Positions 33,433-45,966 of a stretch of DNA of 64,000 nucleotides are shown piece by piece. Every line of letters begins with the position of its first letter. The first letter of the stretch is position 1. Position numbers and translations under genes: made by a program. Source of the stretch: Diospyros lotus. Taxonomy: Eukaryota; Streptophyta; Magnoliopsida; Ericales; Ebenaceae. The DNA lies in NCBI RefSeq assembly GCF_014633365.1, contig NC_068352.1, positions 26,445,310 through 26,509,309 on the forward strand, in the 5' to 3' direction. The notes beneath the pieces are model-generated. The model was not told the origin of the DNA, searched no databases, and saw only the letters and a program-made list of their open reading frames with translations.

Positions 33433-36400
33433 GTCGGTGACTATGTACTTGATGCAGATTTTGTGTACAGTTGATCTAGAAGTGGGAATAGGAATACAGA
33501 TTCTTTTGTTCAAAAAGTCAATATCTTTCTTTTGAAGTTTGCTGCAGAAAGTCGTTGGATTAGCATATTTGGAAACTTTACTCGCAAAGTGGGGACTTGA
33601 TTCTTTGAAAAATTGAATTACTCTATCCACTGTGTCTGACGGCTAGCCTTGATAGCAATGTTAAGATTGTTCCTTGCTTAAAACGTCACGTGCTTGAGTT
33701 GTGGAAACTGCCGGAATATAGTTAGTTACAAATTATCTTTCCGGGATCCTCGTAAAATAGGGAGGCGCATGCTACTCTCTTTTTATCAACTGTATCTGTG
33801 TTCTTATTTAAGCCCAGAGGTAATTCACCTAGCAAATCTGCCTACAAATCAGGCAAGTGCACGACCAACACTCTTGCCTGTTCATTATCAAATTGGAATT
33901 GGCTCCATTGACTCAGTTGCTTTTAGGGGATTGTCATTTGGAATCTTGGTTATGATCCCTTGAAGGGGTATACTAGATGGTTACACTTTATTGGGACTGA
34001 ATGTTAGTCCTGAGGGGAAATGAAGTGAAGAAGAAGCTTTTTATGGCTTTTCCCGTCAGAGCACCATCTTATTGAAGTTCAGTTACCAGATCAACATGCA
34101 TTCTTCCCACAAGCTTTCTGAATACCCTGAAATTCTCCCTCTCCATTGCAATCGATAACAGATAAAATAAGGTATGTACCAATTCATCCTCAATTTTGGC
34201 GGGTCATCTCTGTTTACACCATATGACTTGGCATGTAAAAGAACCTGGTTTTTGGATTATCATATCTCTGGAGAAAATATTGAATGCCTTTTGATCACTT
34301 TTCATCTTGTTGGTGTGGTATGACAATTCAATCACATGTTGTCATGCATTAAGTTCATTAATACATGATAGTTGGTAGTGTTTTTATAAATTTAAAAATT
34401 ATCTCTAGACTCCCACAATTTTTCTCCTGTTGGCCTTGCAGAATTGAAGCTGATCTGCTGTTTCTGCCCTTGGATTTGGGAGGATGAGTGGCGATCAGGT
34501 AAACAAGTGGGGGAGGGGAGGGGAAAAAGATAATTTGAAGTACCCAGAGAGAGAGAGAGAGAGAGAGAGCTGCTGGGAGACATGGCAGGCTGGCATGGCA
34601 GAGCAGAGTGGCTCGATTCCCCATTTATCCCCAACCTTTTTAGTCATCTATCTTGTAATCTCTCTAACTGTATCATTTAATTTCCCCCACCATCCACATT
34701 CATTTCGTACACCCCCAACTATGCTTTTCCCAAAATGCCCTTCTTTTTCTTTTAACTTTTTCAACGTACACGTACTAAATTTGTCAAACACTTTTAACAT
34801 TGCATATTAAATAAAAATATAAAAATATAAATGAATTTGTACTTTGGGATATACGGAATGAGTTTAAATGGGATAATAATATGTTGCTGTATCTCCTTCT
34901 TTTATGCCTCACTCAACATTTTAAGTATCATGTATCGTTATCAACTAATTTATATAAACATTTAAAATTAATTTATTTTACGTTCTCATTTTTAGATTTT
35001 AGATTATTATTAAAATGTAAAAAGAAAACAATGCATGAAAAAACATTACCATAAAGTATCATAGGTGTAAATTTGGCAATGGGAATGGAATGATTGAGTG
35101 AGAAAATCTAAAGATTAAAAGAGCATTTATTTTAGACAAAACCCTTAATCTAAATACAAAAGCAAGACCGTATGTGAATGACAAATAAAATTATTTAAAA
35201 TTATATTTTAATAGTCACTCCAAAACAATTTATCCATACAAAGTTTTTACGTGATTTAATGTAACGTAAAAATATTTTTTATATTTTAAAAATAATAATA
35301 ACTTATCATATTGTTACATAAATGAATAAAATGATTATTTTATCTTTTATTTCTCTCTTTGTTCTCATTTAAATTTAGAACACAAAAATAATAAAAAAAA
35401 AACAATTAGAGGTCACAAGCCATTGACCCAACTAATAGGTTCAAACCCCTTTATCTCTAGGTTCAATTGTCAACCTAGAAGGTCATTTGGGTTCGATTAA
35501 AATTTTATATCTAAGTTGAATTGAATTCTAGTAGGGTTTAATCATCAAAAATTGAGAGAGAAGAAAAAAAGTTACCTCATGCTTGATGAGAGCAAGATAG
35601 TTGGTGGAAATTGTTACACAAAAGGTGGCTAGAGTAAAATGCGATTGGGTTGTGAAAAGACCTTTTCAGCAATAATAATGGTAGTGACTATTCATTGGAA
35701 AAAAAATAATTTTGAGATAAAAGGCGCTAAAAAAGAGAAGGGGACAAAAAAAAAATGATAATAAAATAAGAAACGCTAGAAAACAATAACTCTTCATAGT
35801 AGTAGCAACTATTCAATTACTAAAAAAAATTGAATAGAGAAATTTGGAATGACTGTCCTTACGTAATTTTCGGTACTCATGCCCTTAATTATGTTAGAAA
35901 AAATAAATTACAGATTAAGTATTTGCCCTTCTAATCCTTTGTTCCAAATTTGGGATAAAACTTGCCCCAAAGTTGGGGTAAGAATAAAATTCTCCAACCC
36001 TAGGGTAAATGAATAGTATTTTCTTTTTATTTTTTTATTTTTGTTATTATAAATATTTATTTTATTTATAAATTTACTTAATTACATATTATATTTTGAT
36101 GACGTCGGAGGATTCAAAAGTGATCTATCAAATTATTAAATAATTATCTTTATTTATGTAATATTTAAAATTTTAAAACTTTAGTATTCAAAATTTATGA
36201 TTTTGTAGTGTTGATTCGATTCATTTTTAATTATTATATATGTCTTTTTTATTTAATAATTTTTAATTTAGTGCATTTAATAACTACTATTTATTAATTG
36301 ATTATAATTTATTAATATTATTTAAATAATAATAAATAAATAAATAGATGTAAAATATATAAAAAATGATACCAAATAAATTAAAATTTGTTATACTTAA

Positions 36401-36765
36401 AATAGAAGGGTAAAATTAGAATAAATACATTACCCCAAATTTGGGGTAAGTGAATAATACTACCCCAAATTTAGGGTAATACTATCCACCACTCCAAATT
36501 TTGGGTGGAATTTGAGGGTTAAGGGGCATTTCATTCTAAATTTAAGGTTTTACCCATAATTTGAGCTGAATTGGAGATGGTTTAAAAATATTTTAATAAT
36601 TTAAAATTATTTAATTGAAATTAAATAAAAAATTATATCACAACATTAACTCTTAAGAATATTTATTGTATTTTTAAAAATATTAAAAAATAATTCTTCC
36701 AATTACCTTATTTGTGCATTATACCTCAAGAATGCTGTGAAATTTTTCTAGAAGAATATTATTAA
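33433..36765. other. Intergenic region between the PPR gene and MULE-like copy 2
   Basis: No gene is recognised. It holds a (GA)n microsatellite at about 34545-34570, AT-rich DNA, and a probable inverted-repeat element at about 35928-36530. The first few hundred bases should contain the PPR 3' UTR. Confidence 0.5.
35928..36530. mobile_element. Probable inverted-repeat MITE
   Basis: The left end tgcccttctaatcctttgtt continues into ccaaatttggga and gccccaaagttggggt. The right end, read as its complement, gives tgccccttaaccctcaaatt and then ccaaaatttggagtgg. The ends are therefore loosely inverted over about 50 bp, with repeated ccccaaatttggggt palindromes inside. I could not find a convincing target duplication. 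Confidence 0.45.
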
Positions 36766-37801
36766 GGAAAATTCTATCTGCAGCGAGCTTTTTACTCTTC
36801 ACAGTAATAATTAAAATAAATTTAATAAATACTCTTCACACCTACTATTATTACTTGTTACAGTCACCTATATTCCAAAATTATCTTCATATATTTCATA
36901 CATCACGTCGTTCCCTTTTCTACAGCCACTCGCCGCTGTCCCCTTCTCTACAGCATTTGTTACTTCTCTACAACCCCCACTGGCTGTCGTCGCCTTTTCT
37001 ATAGCCGCATCTCTTTGCTCTGCGTTTGTTGATAACACAAGTAATTTTTACATGTTTGAACTTGGAGGCTAGAAGGGGAGAGGTTCGATGGGCAAAGGTG
37101 GCGGCTGCCTGGGTTCAGATCGGTCACCGCCATTGAACTGGAGACAACATGGCCTTCAAACTAGGTTTGGAGGTGACCCGTGTCTCTGAAACCTAGATTT
37201 CAGAGGTGGCCTATGCCTCCGAACTCTAGGATTCTCCGAAACCTGAATTTCGGAAGATTGGGCCACTTCCGAAACCTAAGTTTCAGAAATGGCCCGTGAC
37301 TCCGAACTCTGGAGTTCAGAGGTAGCCCATGCCTCCGAACCCTGGAGTTCGGAGGCGTTGGCTACCTCCGAACTCTGGAGTTCAGGGAGCTTGAAACTCC
37401 CTGAACCCCAGGGTTCGGGGGAATGATTGATGAAGCTCGGTGGCCATGGCCGCCGAGCTTCCTTCCTATATATATCTATATATATGTTTGTGTGCTTCCT
37501 TTTGTGTGCGTGTATATATATATATATATATGTTTGCTGTGTTAATGCATATATGTGTGTATTTTTTGTTGTATTAATATTTTTTTTGTTATATTATATA
37601 TATTGGATATGATATTTTTTTTGTTATATTGTTTTCAATTTAGAAGGGATGGATGGCGGTTTTGAAAGGAATGGGTGACGGGTAATTGATTGAGAAAGAA
37701 AGTAAATATAAGGATAAAAATGAGTTTTCAAAATAGAATATTTTAAGTATATTAAAATATAACTGCGAAGAGTAAAATTCTCGCACTAAATAGAATTTTC
37801 C
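36766..37801. mobile_element. MULE-like non-autonomous element, copy 2
   Basis: A perfect 9-bp direct repeat TATTATTAA flanks it at 36757-36765 and 37802-37810. The ends are inverted: left GGAAAATTCTATCTGCAGCG, complement of the right end GGAAAATTCTATTTAGTGCG. A 9-bp duplication is typical of Mutator-like elements. The interior carries the hairpin-module array at about 37140-37430, then a TA/TG-rich tract (37466-37625). It shares its left third with 11514-13414. No transposase is present. Confidence 0.85.
37140..37430. repeat. Array of short palindromic hairpin modules
   Basis: About eight modules, each near 22-24 bp and self-complementary, such as CTCCGAACTCTGGAGTTCAG and CCTGAACCCCAGGGTTCGGG. 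They are separated by linkers such as gtggcccatgc and gcgttggctac. A matching array lies in copy 1 at about 11690-11960. Confidence 0.75.
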
Positions 37802-38233
37802 TATTATTAATAGGGGCAAAACGAGGGACAGAATGGGCAATGAAATAAGCAAGTACAGAGTAGAGGCAGAGTGAAGAACAGCCGAAGGGAAAACCTTATT
37901 TGTGCAGGCAGAGAGATAGGGAGAGAGAGAGAGAGAGACAGAGAGCAGAGGAGAAGCAATTTGACTATTAATTGGCTTCACGTGCCAAAGTTTTTCTCTC
38001 ATTTTCTAGCCAACCAAACATCCCCAAAACCAACAACCGAGCCCAAAAAGCAGCAGAGTACCACTTCTTCGTCGTCTTCACTCCAAACACCATGAAAAGA
38101 AGGAAAAAGATAGAATATCTCAAACCCCACCAAACCCATCTCTGAAACCCCCTCTGCTTCTTCCAATTTAGCCCCCCACCGCCACATCCACTTCTCTGAC
38201 ATCAACCAGAACGAAAACGAAGAAGAAGGCAAA

Positions 38234-38602
38234 ATGCAAATGTGTTATGTGGGCAAAGCAACCAAGATCTTCATCTTTATCGTCACAGTCCTGGTGGTTA
38301 CTGGCCTCGTTCTTGGATTCGGCATCCTCCGCCGCCGCAGTCACAAGAACCACGATTGCTCCGGCGACTCCTGCCTCGAGTCTCCGGAGGTTTTCCCCGC
38401 CGCCCCCACCCTCACCCCCAACCCCAACCCCAACCCCAATCCCATTCCCAACCCGCCTCCACCGCCGTATCCGCCCATCCCAAATCCCGGCTCATTCCCT
38501 CTTCCCCCTCCCCCGCCCGCAGTGGTTGGCAGCACGGCGCAGCCGCCGTCTTTCGCTCCGCCAAACCCAGTGGTGACTCCGGGTCCGATGCAGGCTCATT
38601 GA
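38234..38602 (+). CDS. Small single-pass membrane protein with proline-rich tail
   Basis: A 122-residue ORF. Residues about 10-31 form one hydrophobic helix (KIFIFIVTVLVVTGLVLGFG) followed by a stop-transfer cluster RRRSHK. Residues about 50-122 are rich in Pro, Asn and Ser: a NPNPNPNPIPN run, PPPPPYPP, and FPLPPPPP. The composition (GC-rich coding on an AT-rich background, with a GA-rich leader at 37918-37950 and a T-rich trailer) supports a real gene. I know of similar short anchored proline-rich plant proteins but not of a function. Two other frames of about the same length overlap it; this frame is chosen because only it starts with a clean membrane helix and basic flank. Confidence 0.65.
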   Translation: MQMCYVGKATKIFIFIVTVLVVTGLVLGFGILRRRSHKNHDCSGDSCLESPEVFPAAPTLTPNPNPNPNPIPNPPPPPYPPIPNPGSFPLPPPPPAVVGSTAQPPSFAPPNPVVTPGPMQAH

Positions 38603-40273
38603 TTTGACGGGTAGCTGGTGAAATGTTATTTTTGTCTCTGTAAGTTTTGGACTTTGGATCCCAATTTTCTCTTCTTCTTTGGGGGAATTTTGGAATAATT
38701 CTTTGATGGGTTTGTACAGAAATTTGGGTGTACTGTTGTTAGTTCATGATGCCTCTATCAATGGCTGATTTTCTTTCTTATTAACCGCCCCGCCTCGTTA
38801 ATTTCCATGGCCGACCCGGAGTCAATTTGCTTGACCGGATTGTCTCCTCAAAAGACCAGAGCATTTTTGGGTGAACGTGCAATCAAATATTCAAATCCCT
38901 TGATCAGTCTGCTCCCTCTTTCTATTTTTTTCCCTTGATTTTCTCACGAAACAAACAGGTCTTGGAAACTGCAGGAGGATTCAAACACATATGCGCTATG
39001 TGCAGAGAAGTGGTAGTTCGTTGATACTTGATATCGAACATCCAATCTCACTCTCACCGTTCAACCAACCAACCCACCCTTCTGTATGGACCCATAATCA
39101 TTGCAATGTGTATTCGTTTTCATTTTCACTGTATGCATTATTATTTTTGGAATGTATACCATATATTTTGAAGAAAGACACACAATCATTTTTATAAATG
39201 CCACTAAATATATTTGGCCAGGCCATAAAATTAAAATTGAGGTGTGTTTAACACGCGTCCTTGCCTGATTGGTCGTATCGTATTTGTTAACCCCAAGATA
39301 GAGAAATTGTATTGTATGCAAATGCTATAATTGCCTCCTTTATAACCAGTTTCAGAATTTACGCACATATTTATTATTTAATAAACGTAATAATGTTTAA
39401 AAAGGAGGCTCGAGGTATGGAATGGGTTGAACTTTTTGTTTTTTCAGGGTAACGGAGGATGGGATGGGATAAAGAGGATAAATTTTGATAGCAAGAGTTG
39501 AAATTTTTCGTCTTTTAAGAGCTTTTCACATATTGTCTCACCTAAATGGGAGGTTAATTACAATATATGATAGCGCATCAAGTAAGAGGCATAGTATATG
39601 ATGTCTATAAGAAATCACCCTCGTAGGAAGATAAAATTCTCATATTATGGCTGACATGACTCGAACTTATATCTTTAAATATAATCTGCTACCTAAAATC
39701 TAACCGTGTTATGTTGGGGGCAAAGAAGGTAAATTTTGATGAGAAGAAGGGTGCGGTAAGATTTAATTAATTTTTATTAATTAATATTTAATATTTACTG
39801 AACTAATGAATAAGAGACACCTAATCAATTTTTTTTTGAATATTTGGCCATTTCATTGATGAAGAGATTGGGCCCTGTCATTATTATGGCCACTGAGAAG
39901 TGAAAGGTTGAGAATCCAATGCAATTGGTTGTCTTTGTAGAAGAAGAAGAAGAAGAAAAGTACCTTAATGACCAGACCACAGGCAGCTTTGGAGATTCCC
40001 GTAATCAGTTTGGTCAGCGTCTGAGGTTGATAATGATAATACCCAGATCCAAATATGATATTTATTAGGGATATAATTTATAGATAAAAAAAATAAATAG
40101 GTGTAACAATAAGAAATACAGTTAAAAAAAGAAACAAACAAAAAGGTCCGATGTAATTTACTGGAGATAACGGTGTAATTTGAAGGAGGTGGGCACTGCC
40201 ACCCACCCACAAGTAAGTATATCATCATATAATTGCTCCCATGGGATTGCTATAATTCTTTTCTCTCTTGATT
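38603..40273. other. Intergenic region, no gene seen
   Basis: This contains the likely 3' UTR of the small membrane protein gene, AT-rich DNA, and a short (GAA)n run at about 39942-39957. Short ORFs show no family features. Confidence 0.5.
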
Positions 40274-40592
40274 GGTAATGTAGAAACTATGTCAGTAGAT
40301 ATAGGAATATATTACTCTCGATGGCTGAACTAGATATTACATTTCTATTAATAGAAAATAAAAATACAATATAAGAAAGTCATAAAAGATATGTTATACA
40401 CTATATAAAGAAATTAAAGATATAAAAACAAGAATACAAAATATTTAAATCTGAAAAACTTCTTTCTAAATGCTGGCGATATAATCTGTATTAATTTAGG
40501 AAGATTAGGCCAATAGATCATCATCCAATTCTCTCATAATTTCGTGAATCAATTAACACTCAATCTCAAACTAGTGAATGATATCTGTTCAT

Positions 40593-41680
40593 TTATAGTT
40601 TACCTATAAACTCTTCAAACCTCTTGGTAGGAAGACCCTTTGTCAATAAATCAGCTAGTTGGTTTCTGAAATAACAAAGGATATGCAAATTTCTCCAACC
40701 TAACTTTTCTTTGATGGAATAGTGATTAATCTCAATATGTTTGGTGCAGTTGTATTGCACTGGATTATATACAATGTTCATAGTTGATTGATTATCACAC
40801 ACCAATTTTATTGGACCATGACTAGAGATTTGTAGATCATCTAACACAATTTTTAACCATAATAGTTCACATAAACCAAGAGCGATTGCCTGGAACTCAG
40901 CTTTTGCACTAGATCGAGCCCCTATATTCTGTTTTTTACTTCTTCAGAACACCAAGTTTCCTCATAAGAACACACAATAACCTGTAGTAGATCTTCTATC
41001 CACAAGAAAACCTCCATAATCAGCATATGTGTACCTTGTAACTTCAAATTCTTTTCCTGATTTGAACAAAATACAAAGCCTGGCATTGTCTTGAGATAAT
41101 ACAAGATTCTTCTCATTACTTGCATATGTTCTTTAGTTGAATTGTGCATAAATTAGCTTACCAAGTTGACAGCAAATGCAATATCAAGCTTGGTGTGGGA
41201 TAAGTAGATTAATCGGCCCACTAACCTTTGATACCTCCCATTTTCAATTTTCCCAGCTTAAGATTTGGTTCTAATGGAGTACTAGCTGTCTTGCCATCTA
41301 ACAATGCTGTTTCTTCAAATAAATCTATGGTATATTTTCTTTGGAAAGAAAAATACCATTCTTAGAGTAAGTAACTTTTATTCCCAATAACAAGGTTTTT
41401 TATATCAAAAACTTGGGCCAAATTCTCCTTTAGCTGATGTTGTTCATCAATATCATTTCCGGTGATAATAATATCATCTATATACACGAGTAAAGTTGTT
41501 AGATTGCCTTTCTTCAAATGCTTAATAAACAGAGTATGGTTTTCCTTGCTTTGCCAATACCCTATTTCCTTCGTAGCCTTTGAAAACTTATCAAATCAAG
41601 CCCTTGGGGATTGATTTAACCCATAAAGGGCACCATTCCCAAGTTTGATTTTTCTCCAAAACTCTCATTTCTTCCTGCAT
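40593..41680 (-). pseudogene. Copia element 3 RNase H and reverse transcriptase, broken
   Basis: RNase H at 40593-40847 shows LVCDNQSTMNIVYNPVQYN, CTKHIEINHYSIKEKL and LADLLTKGLPTKRFEEF. The RT segment includes the catalytic YIDD word (LVYIDDII) at about 41470-41495 and, near 40922-41149, the HMQVMRRILYYLKTMPG region. Frameshifts and stops separate these blocks. Confidence 0.85.
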
Positions 41681-42249
41681 AGACGTGTACCCAATACCTA
41701 ATTCTGATTTTGTAATGCCTCTTCTACTTGACTTAGGAATGGTTATGGAATTAAGGGAAGACAAGAAACTCTTGTGTTTAGATGAAATGCGATGATAGAA
41801 AATGAAATGGGCTATAAGATGTTGTGTGCAGCTTCTAACTCATTTTCTAACAGCAATGGGTAAGTCTAAGTCATTGTGCATAGGATCAGAATAAATAAAA
41901 GGCTGAGATAGTTCATGCCTAACCTTGGGACAGATGTTGGTCCTACTTGGCACATAAAATAGGCAGAACTTTCCTCTTATAAACATAAGGTGAATCCTTG
42001 AATTTAGTAGGAGATGATATCACTGGTTGTCCTGGAATTGGAGAACCAAGAGATGTTAATAACTGTCCCAATTCTCCTGAATCCGAGGACTCTTGGTATA
42101 GGAAGGGTAGAGGAAGTAGATTCTAATGAAGGTTGTGGCTAAGGCTCAAGGTGTGGCTAAAAATCCAAAAAGTCCTCCAAATTAGGCAGATCATGGTCAC
42201 CATCTACAATCTCCCACTAGGGACCAAGAATAAAAGGCTTAAAAAAGGA

Positions 42250-43011
42250 CTAAGTTTCCACAAAAGTCATATCTTTGGACACAAAGAATTTGCGAGTGGA
42301 AGGATGATAACACTTGTAGCTTTTTTGGGTAAGAGAGTAGCCAATAAAAACACACTTAAGAGCTCTAGGATCAAATTTGTCCATGTGATATTTAAAAGTA
42401 TGAAGAAAAGACACACACCCAAACACTTTAAGAGAAAGAAATGAAGACCAAATTTTGGAAAGTGAGAAGAGAGACATTGAAAAGGACTGAGATGATTTAG
42501 CACTCTTAAAGGAACCCAATTGATTAAATATGCTACAGTCAGCAATGCTTCACCTCAAAAGGATTTAGGAACAGAATGCTGATGCAAAGCGAGCTTTAGT
42601 CACATTAAGAAGATGTCTCATCTTTTTCTCAACAACTCTATTTTGGTGTGGAGTATCCATACAGGAAGATTCATAGATAATCCCCTTCTACTAAAAAAAC
42701 TGATTTAAGTGGTGATTAAAATAATTTCTTGCATTATTAGTTATAAACTTTTTAATAGAGATCCCATATTGAGTGAGGATCATCCTATGAAATAAAGGTA
42801 GGATGTCACTGATGCCTACCTTATACTTTACTAAGTACACCCAAGTTATTTGTGTGCAATTATCAACAAATGAGATAAACCATTTAGCCCCATAATAATT
42901 GGAAACTTTAGAAGACCCCCACACATCAGAGTGTACTAAGAAGAAATGAAATGATAAGAGTTTATTACTAACAACATAAGGCAACCGATGATGTTTAGAT
43001 AATTCACACAC
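42250..43011 (-). pseudogene. Copia element 3 integrase, broken
   Basis: 42691-43011 contains HRLPYVVSNKLLSFHFFLVH, then SDVWGSS and the FISFVDNCTQITWVYLV core (one catalytic Asp region). 42250-42545 contains the C-terminal part (CVSFLHTFKYHMDKFDPRAL, KCVFIGYS) typical of the copia integrase/RT junction. The frame is interrupted between them. Confidence 0.8.
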
Positions 43012-44713
43012 ATCACAATGGAAATTAGCAACATCTAAACCTTAAAACATATTAGGAAACATGGTATTTAATAAATAAAAAGGTGGATGTCCTAATCTAA
43101 GGTGCTAGAGCTAGACATCAGTTTTAGTAGAGGTAGGTTGAGAAGACCAAGCTAGAATAAGCTAATCTCTTGCAAGTGACTCATAAGTTCTTTGTATGTA
43201 ATACAATCATTTTATGCCTTAGCTACACCAATCATCTTCCTGTGGCCAGATCTAAAATACATGAGTATGAGAAAAAGATCACACGACAATTAAGATCTTG
43301 AGTGAGTTTATGAACTAAAGTAGATTGGCAGAGAGACTAGGCACATGAAACACATGTTGGATAGGAGGAGAAGGGTTCAATCACATATTTCCTTGCCCGA
43401 CTATATGAACTGTATGGCCATTAGCTATTGTAATTTTTCTAGAGCTGGTTACTGGTTTATAAGTTTTAAATACACTTAAGTTAGGGGTTATGTGATCAGT
43501 AGCTCTAGAATCCAATATCATAGCTAATTCCTAACAGTCTGAGACAATAGAGAATTTAGAATTAAAACACATACCTACTAAATCCACATCTCATTCGTAG
43601 CAGTGTGTGAGGCAATAGAAAATTCAGAATTATGAAAACACATACCTACTAGATCCACACCTTATTCCTAGTAGTGTGTGAGACAATAGAGAATTCAGAA
43701 TTAAAACACATACCTACTTGGACTAGATAGCATGATTATCTTTGAAAGAGTCTTTAAGAAGGATTTCAGCTTACTAATTTCCTTTGCATTTAATTCTCTC
43801 AGATCATGGAAAACAATAGAATTGGCTTTCTCAGCTGGTTTATTCGGTTCTTTAGTTGTGAGAAACACCTTTGCTTGACTCTTAAAAGACTGTAGGTTCT
43901 TAAAACCTCCCATTTTGTTCAACGCAACCTCTTTGATGCGAACCCCATATACTAATATGGCACCCACAAATCAAATCGGAACAAAACCCCAAGAAATATT
44001 AAAATAGATTTATAAAAGATAGAAAGAAAAAATCTTAACCTGATGATTTTTGGAGAATCACGAATCAAAGGTATAAACGCCACTCCCAAGAACAAGATGA
44101 GAAGGTGGAAGATAAGTCAGATTTGATCGCCACAAGCGTTAACTTGATAAGATCTGAAAGTTCTTCAAAATGAACAAGAGAAAAGCTCTCAAATTTGCCT
44201 TCAAAATTATATCATTCTTTACATGCAGATATAGCCTTTTATAGGAAAATATAATTCTAAACCTAATCTTAAACTAAATCCTAAATCTAATGGGTTTTAG
44301 TAAGCTCAATCCAAATAAAAGTAGAAATAACAAAAGTAACCCAATCTAACTACAAATTAGAATAATAAAACTAGAGCCCAAAACATGTAACCCATAAGTG
44401 CTTATTAGGCCCGTAATAATTTAGGCCCAAAACATGTTAATAATGTGGCCTTCTATGTTTTGGACCAAATGCTTTTACTCTTATTGTATTTGGAATTGAA
44501 TAATGTTTATAATATTTTGGCCCAACTGCTTTTGTGATTCCTTCAAGCTATCCAATCCAAATTGCTTATGACTCTTAGCGCAAGCCTCATTGATTAGCCC
44601 ATTTAAAAATTCTTTTATCCTTTTAGCTCTAGCCCTTGTCATTGGTCCACCATGGATGTACAATGGATCATTGGTGTTGCCTTGTCGTCTTCTTGATTGC
44701 TACCTTGATCTCA

Positions 44714-45357
44714 TCACTCTTTTCCATGCAATTTAAAACATGTTTCTTTCGTGTGTTTTGGCTTCTTGTAGTAAGAACACCATAAACTCATTGTTTTGCT
44801 TAGAGGAAGACATCGTTCTACCTTGTAGTGATTTTGTCCATGAACCCTGTACTCTGTTAGACACCACAGTGGACACTTCCAGATTATGATCATTAAATAT
44901 AGTTGTCTTCTTGTACTCCTCAATGCATATTATAAAATATACCTTATTTAAAGATGACATTTTTTTTCCTACTAAGGATCTGTGCTCTTACTTAATCAAA
45001 CTCAGGATTAAGCCCAACCAAGAATTCTACTATTCTATCTCTTTCTAGCATAGATGTTAGGATAATAACATCTTCACTACACACCATCTTAATGCCTTGA
45101 TAATGGTCTAATTCAAGCCAAAAACCATTCATTCGATTGTAGTAATTAGTCACAGACAAGGATCCTTGTTTTGTGTTACTGATTTTTATTTTTATTTCAT
45201 AGACAACTGATACATCTTGCACCTTAGAATAAATTTTCTTAATTATCTCCCAAATGTCCTTAGTTGTAGATAAAAACATATAGTTTTTGCTTATCTCTGA
45301 TAGGATCGAACTCCAAACCCATGACATTAGCATCAAGTCTTCTACATCCCAAACCAC
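44714..45357 (-). pseudogene. Copia element 3 gag, broken
   Basis: 44992-45357 gives a UBN2-type gag stretch (STTKDIWEIIKKIYSKVQD, SVTNYYNRMNGFWLELDHYQ, RIVEFLVGLNPEFD). Further on, 44714-44923 contains a zinc-knuckle-like word CSYYKKPKHTKETCFKLHGK in which the first Cys pair is altered. Consistent with its position next to the 5' LTR. Confidence 0.8.
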
Positions 45358-45966
45358 AAACGTCGATCTGAGGCTTTAGATGCTGGGCCAATGAGGTGAG
45401 CAATCTTCCCTCAACCCTTTAGAAAAGTTCTCATCGCTAAGACAATTGAAGGTAATTCTCACCATCTAGTTGGTATGAATGGTGCATTCCTAGTAGTCAG
45501 TTGGTTGTTCGATTGGCTTTGCTTCTCTCGTTGAGATGAGAGAAGCCATTTTAGAGATTTTAGACATTGTGTGGGATTAAGGTAAAATAGTGAAGGGAAA
45601 ACAAAAAATAATCGTGGCAATGAAGATTCACAACTAATGATTCGAGAGAATAGACTCTGATACCATATAGAAATTAGGTCAAAAGATGTAAGAAGAGCCA
45701 AGAATTATATTACTCTCGTTATCTTGAATTGGATATTACACTCTCTATTAATAAGAAAGAAGAATACAACATAAGAAAGCTACACAGTAAAAAAAATATG
45801 TTGTACACTATACAAAGAAATCAAAGATATAAAAATAAGAATAGGAAATATTTAAATCTGAAAAACTGCTTTCTAAATACTAGAGATATAATCTGTACTA
45901 ATTTAATAAGATTAAGCCAAGAAATCATCATCCAATTCTCCCATAATCTAGTGAATCAACAGGTAA

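Larger units (their letters stand above)
40279..45961 (-). mobile_element. Ty1/copia element 3 with LTRs and 5-bp target duplication
   Basis: The LTRs are about 40279-40558 and 45666-45961. The 5-bp direct repeat GGTAA flanks the element exactly (40274-40278 and 45962-45966). The primer-binding site TGGTATCAGAGTC at 45653-45665 is complementary to initiator tRNA-Met and touches the 5' LTR. On the minus strand the order is gag (44714-45357), integrase (42250-43011), reverse transcriptase (about 40922-41680) and RNase H (40593-40850). All frames carry stops, and the LTRs differ at many positions, so the element is old. Confidence 0.93.

Noticed and set aside
38341..38535. Gly-rich minus-strand frame over the small membrane protein gene
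   Set aside because: Shadow of the poly-Pro tail; no start context or hydrophobic segment.
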